DNA of 46,232 bases from a virus: positions 1 through 46,232 of the IMG/VR virus record IMGVR_UViG_3300049927_000099; one strand, written 5' to 3'. Below the pieces are notes generated by a model. It searched no databases, was not told the DNA's origin, and was given only the letters and a program-made list of their open reading frames with translations. Of this stretch, positions 44,858 through 46,232 are shown one piece after another (within the stretch, counting starts at the first letter, position 1; every line of letters begins with the position of its first letter). The position numbers and the translations under genes were made by a program.

Positions 44858-45178
44858 TCAGGCGGCGGGTGCCCAGCGGGTGAGGGTGCCGTCGTACTCG
44901 CGGATGATGCGGGTCGGGCCGTCTGCGGTGACGTCCCAGCCGGAGAGGAGCGCGGATGCGACCTCGACCTGCGTGTGGCCGCCGCAGACGGTGTCCCATC
45001 CGGGGGGCATGGGGACGGGTTCCCAGGTGTGGCCTTCGTCGCGGCTGGTGTGTCCGGTGTAGCGAGCCGAGATGTTGATGTTGGTGACGCGGGGGTCGGT
45101 GTAGATGGTGTCGGCGTGGGTGCCGTATGCCTGTGAGGATCCGTCGGGGACGGGGCGGCGGGTGGTGGACGGCAGCAT
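44858..45178 (-). CDS. Hypothetical protein
   Basis: 106 residues from ATG 45178 with AAGGAG and a GGAGACCACC leader shared with the WYL-like gene. Contains Arg-Val-Thr-Asn-Ile-Asn-Ile-Ser-Ala-Arg-Tyr and Gly-Trp-Asp-Thr-Val-Cys-Gly-Gly-His; no clear fold or motif. Confidence 0.45.
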   Translation of the reverse strand: MLPSTTRRPVPDGSSQAYGTHADTIYTDPRVTNINISARYTGHTSRDEGHTWEPVPMPPGWDTVCGGHTQVEVASALLSGWDVTADGPTRIIREYDGTLTRWAPAA

Positions 45179-45215
45179 GGTGGTCTCCTTGCTCGGGTGG
45201 TGCGCGGGCGGTGGG

Positions 45216-45464
45216 TCAGGCGGTGGTGACGGCGGTGACGATGCCGTACTTGTCGAGGGTGATCCCGCCCGGGTGGGCGGGTCCGGTCAGGCGCCAGATC
45301 GGGTCGCCTTGGAGGGCTCCGAGGTATTCGGCGGTCCAGTCCGCGTTGCCGTGGTGGATGACGTGGACGGTGGCGTCATCCGGGTCGTCGGCCATGCGGG
45401 CGCCTGCGATGCCCAGGAGCGTGGCGAGTTGCTGGCGGTGGCTGTCCGGGATGAAGGTCGGCAT
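45216..45464 (-). CDS. Hypothetical protein
   Basis: 82 residues from ATG 45464. An N-terminal helix (His-Arg-Gln-Gln-Leu-Ala-Thr-Leu-Leu-Gly-Ile-Ala-Gly-Ala-Arg) and a beta-rich remainder with Val-His-Val-Ile-His-His and Ile-Thr-Leu-Asp-Lys-Tyr. Second gene of the right-hand minus operon. No family recognised. Confidence 0.5.
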   Translation of the reverse strand: MPTFIPDSHRQQLATLLGIAGARMADDPDDATVHVIHHGNADWTAEYLGALQGDPIWRLTGPAHPGGITLDKYGIVTAVTTA

Positions 45465-45483
45465 GTCGGGTGGCCCTTCTTGG

Positions 45484-45858
45484 TCAGGCGGCGGTGGCGA
45501 GGTGGCGTGCCTTGCGGTCGTCGCGGGCGATCTCGTAGGCGGTGAACGCGGCGGGGGTGGTGATGACCGGGCGGGCGGTGGTGGGCTGCTCGCGGGGGAC
45601 GACGTAGGCGGTGCGGTGGGTGGTGTAGGCCTGGATGCGGTCGGCGCGGAAGGTGCGGCTCTCGCCGCTGGCGCGGTCCATGGCCTTGATGATGACGTCG
45701 CCCTTGGTGGTGGTGCGGATGTCGTATGCCTCGATGGTGCGGATGGTCTCGGTGCCGTCGGCCTTGGTGTAGGTGATGGTCACCGGCTGCTGGCGGTCCA
45801 TGGCGCGGTAGAGGTCGGTGAGGGTCCGTTCGGCGGTCTGGTTCTTGGTGAGCTTCAC
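45484..45858 (-). CDS. WYL-domain-like protein
   Basis: 124 residues from GTG 45858 behind GGGAG. After a short basic helix the protein follows WYL-type strands: Pro-Val-Thr-Ile-Thr-Tyr-Thr-Lys-Ala-Asp-Gly near 28-38, Arg-Thr-Ile-Glu-Ala-Tyr-Asp-Ile, Gly-Asp-Val-Ile-Ile-Lys-Ala-Met-Asp-Arg and Arg-Thr-Phe-Arg-Ala-Asp-Arg-Ile, the last being the usual closing segment. WYL domains sense ligands or nucleic acids in regulators; this is a stand-alone copy without HTH. It heads the operon and faces a divergent DNA-binding-type gene. The frame is open further upstream, but that part is the shadow of the opposite gene. Confidence 0.62.
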   Translation of the reverse strand: MKLTKNQTAERTLTDLYRAMDRQQPVTITYTKADGTETIRTIEAYDIRTTTKGDVIIKAMDRASGESRTFRADRIQAYTTHRTAYVVPREQPTTARPVITTPAAFTAYEIARDDRKARHLATAA

Positions 45859-45872
45859 GGTGGTCTCCCTCG

Positions 45873-45939
45873 TTGCCTTACCTTGTGGGTACAGAGTAAC
45901 CGCAAACCGTGTACCTACACAACCCTTTCGGCAAGGCAA
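45873..45939. promoter_or_regulatory. Divergent promoter/operator region
   Basis: On the minus strand TTGTGT (45922-45917) and TACTCT (45898-45893), 18 bases apart, form a sigma-70-type promoter for the WYL-like gene. Around them are nested inverted repeats: TTGTGGGTAC (45884-45893) against GTACCTACACAA (45911-45922), and TTGCCTT (45873-45879) against AAGGCAA (45933-45939). The repeats overlap the promoter elements, fitting repression by a neighbour-encoded protein. No convincing plus-strand promoter was found. Confidence 0.5.
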
Positions 45940-45960
45940 TCCGTGTGGGAACATAAACCC

Positions 45961-46232
45961 ATGACCGAAGAGGCCACCACCGACCACACCTTCAGCACCC
46001 GCTTCCGCATCCCCCGCCGCATGTGGGACGCCTACGGACGCATCACCACCCGCCAGAACACCGACCGCACCGCCGACCTCGTCGACCACGTCCGCGCCAC
46101 CATCAAGGCCCACGGCACAGCCGAGGACTTGGCCGACCTCGACGCCGCCGAGCAGGAGCTCATCGAGCGCCGCTCCCGCAAGGGCGGCCGCCCGCCGAGG
46201 GCCGCCGTGCAGCCCGACCCGGGGAGCAGCAC
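45961..46232 (+). CDS. Probable small DNA-binding protein, cut by window edge
   Basis: At least 90 residues from ATG 45961; no stop before the end of the window. Phe-Ser-Thr-Arg-Phe-Arg-Ile-Pro-Arg-Arg-Met-Trp, then a helix with Arg-Thr-Ala-Asp-Leu-Val-Asp-His-Val-Arg and an acidic second helix before Arg-Arg-Ser-Arg-Lys-Gly-Gly-Arg-Pro-Pro. A strand followed by two helices resembles ribbon-helix-helix proteins; partition-type or antitoxin-type roles are possible. It is divergent from the WYL-like gene and may control the palindromes between them. Confidence 0.5.
   Translation, partial: MTEEATTDHTFSTRFRIPRRMWDAYGRITTRQNTDRTADLVDHVRATIKAHGTAEDLADLDAAEQELIERRSRKGGRPPRAAVQPDPGSS

Noticed and set aside
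45859-46113. Upstream extension of the WYL-like gene
   Set aside because: It runs through the divergent promoter region and the antisense of the plus-strand gene at 45961; GTG 45858 has a good ribosome binding site.
1-46232. CRISPR array, tRNA, tmRNA or insertion sequence
   Set aside because: No regularly spaced repeats of 25-40 bases, no cloverleaf-like segment with a CCA-type end, and no transposase-like reading frame with terminal inverted repeats were seen. A short tRNA fragment could still be missed by eye.

Overview
The window looks like most of a temperate siphovirus (HK97-type head, long non-contractile tail) of Streptomyces or a close actinomycete. Base composition is very GC-rich, GTG starts are common, and nearly all plus-strand genes are joined by 1-4 base stop/start overlaps. 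Typical actinophage families are present: a phiC31 gp3-like protein, a DUF2303 protein, a WhiB-type regulator, HK97 portal/protease/capsid and an r1t-type holin. No tRNA, rRNA or CRISPR array was seen. No integrase lies inside the window, and the reading frames at both edges are open.

Layout. (1) Positions 1-18152, plus strand: one long early operon of about 38 genes. It carries a RecB-like nuclease, a phiC31 gp3-like protein, a DnaQ-like exonuclease, a RusA-like resolvase, a DUF2303 protein and a helicase with a DnaB N-terminal domain joined to a RepA-like ATPase. These are followed by host-style regulators (sigma-like, WhiB, tandem LuxR) and many tiny Cys/His or membrane proteins. A dense array of GGACAGGT repeats in both orientations sits inside the helicase gene and is a candidate replication origin. 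(2) 18218-38262, plus strand: late genes in canonical order. These are small and large terminase, a small membrane protein, portal, ClpP-like protease, capsid, decoration/connector proteins, tail proteins, a tail chaperone pair with a -1 frameshift site, tape measure, a tail-tip protein with a probable lectin-like insert, endolysin, holin and two further membrane proteins, one collagen-like. A strong hairpin at 38333-38368 ends this module. (3) 42736-38384, minus strand: an operon of small proteins followed by integral membrane proteins, including one resembling SpdB of Streptomyces conjugative plasmids. No TraB/FtsK translocase is visible. (4) 42906-44519, plus strand: a short accessory operon with an HTH regulator behind a palindromic operator, a GIY-YIG gene broken by a 7-bp repeat expansion, a DUF6221-like protein and a lipoprotein. 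(5) 45858-44584, minus strand: four small genes including a WYL-like protein, divergent from a probable DNA-binding protein that runs off the right edge.

Together the modules describe a self-replicating temperate phage carrying plasmid-like features (an iteron-like array and a spread-type membrane operon). A phage-plasmid lifestyle is therefore possible, but that is an inference. The strongest leads are the iteron-like array, the spread-type operon, the slippage-broken GIY-YIG gene, the three-frame overlap near 25.7 kb with an apparent ATC start, and the internal ribosome binding site in the endolysin.
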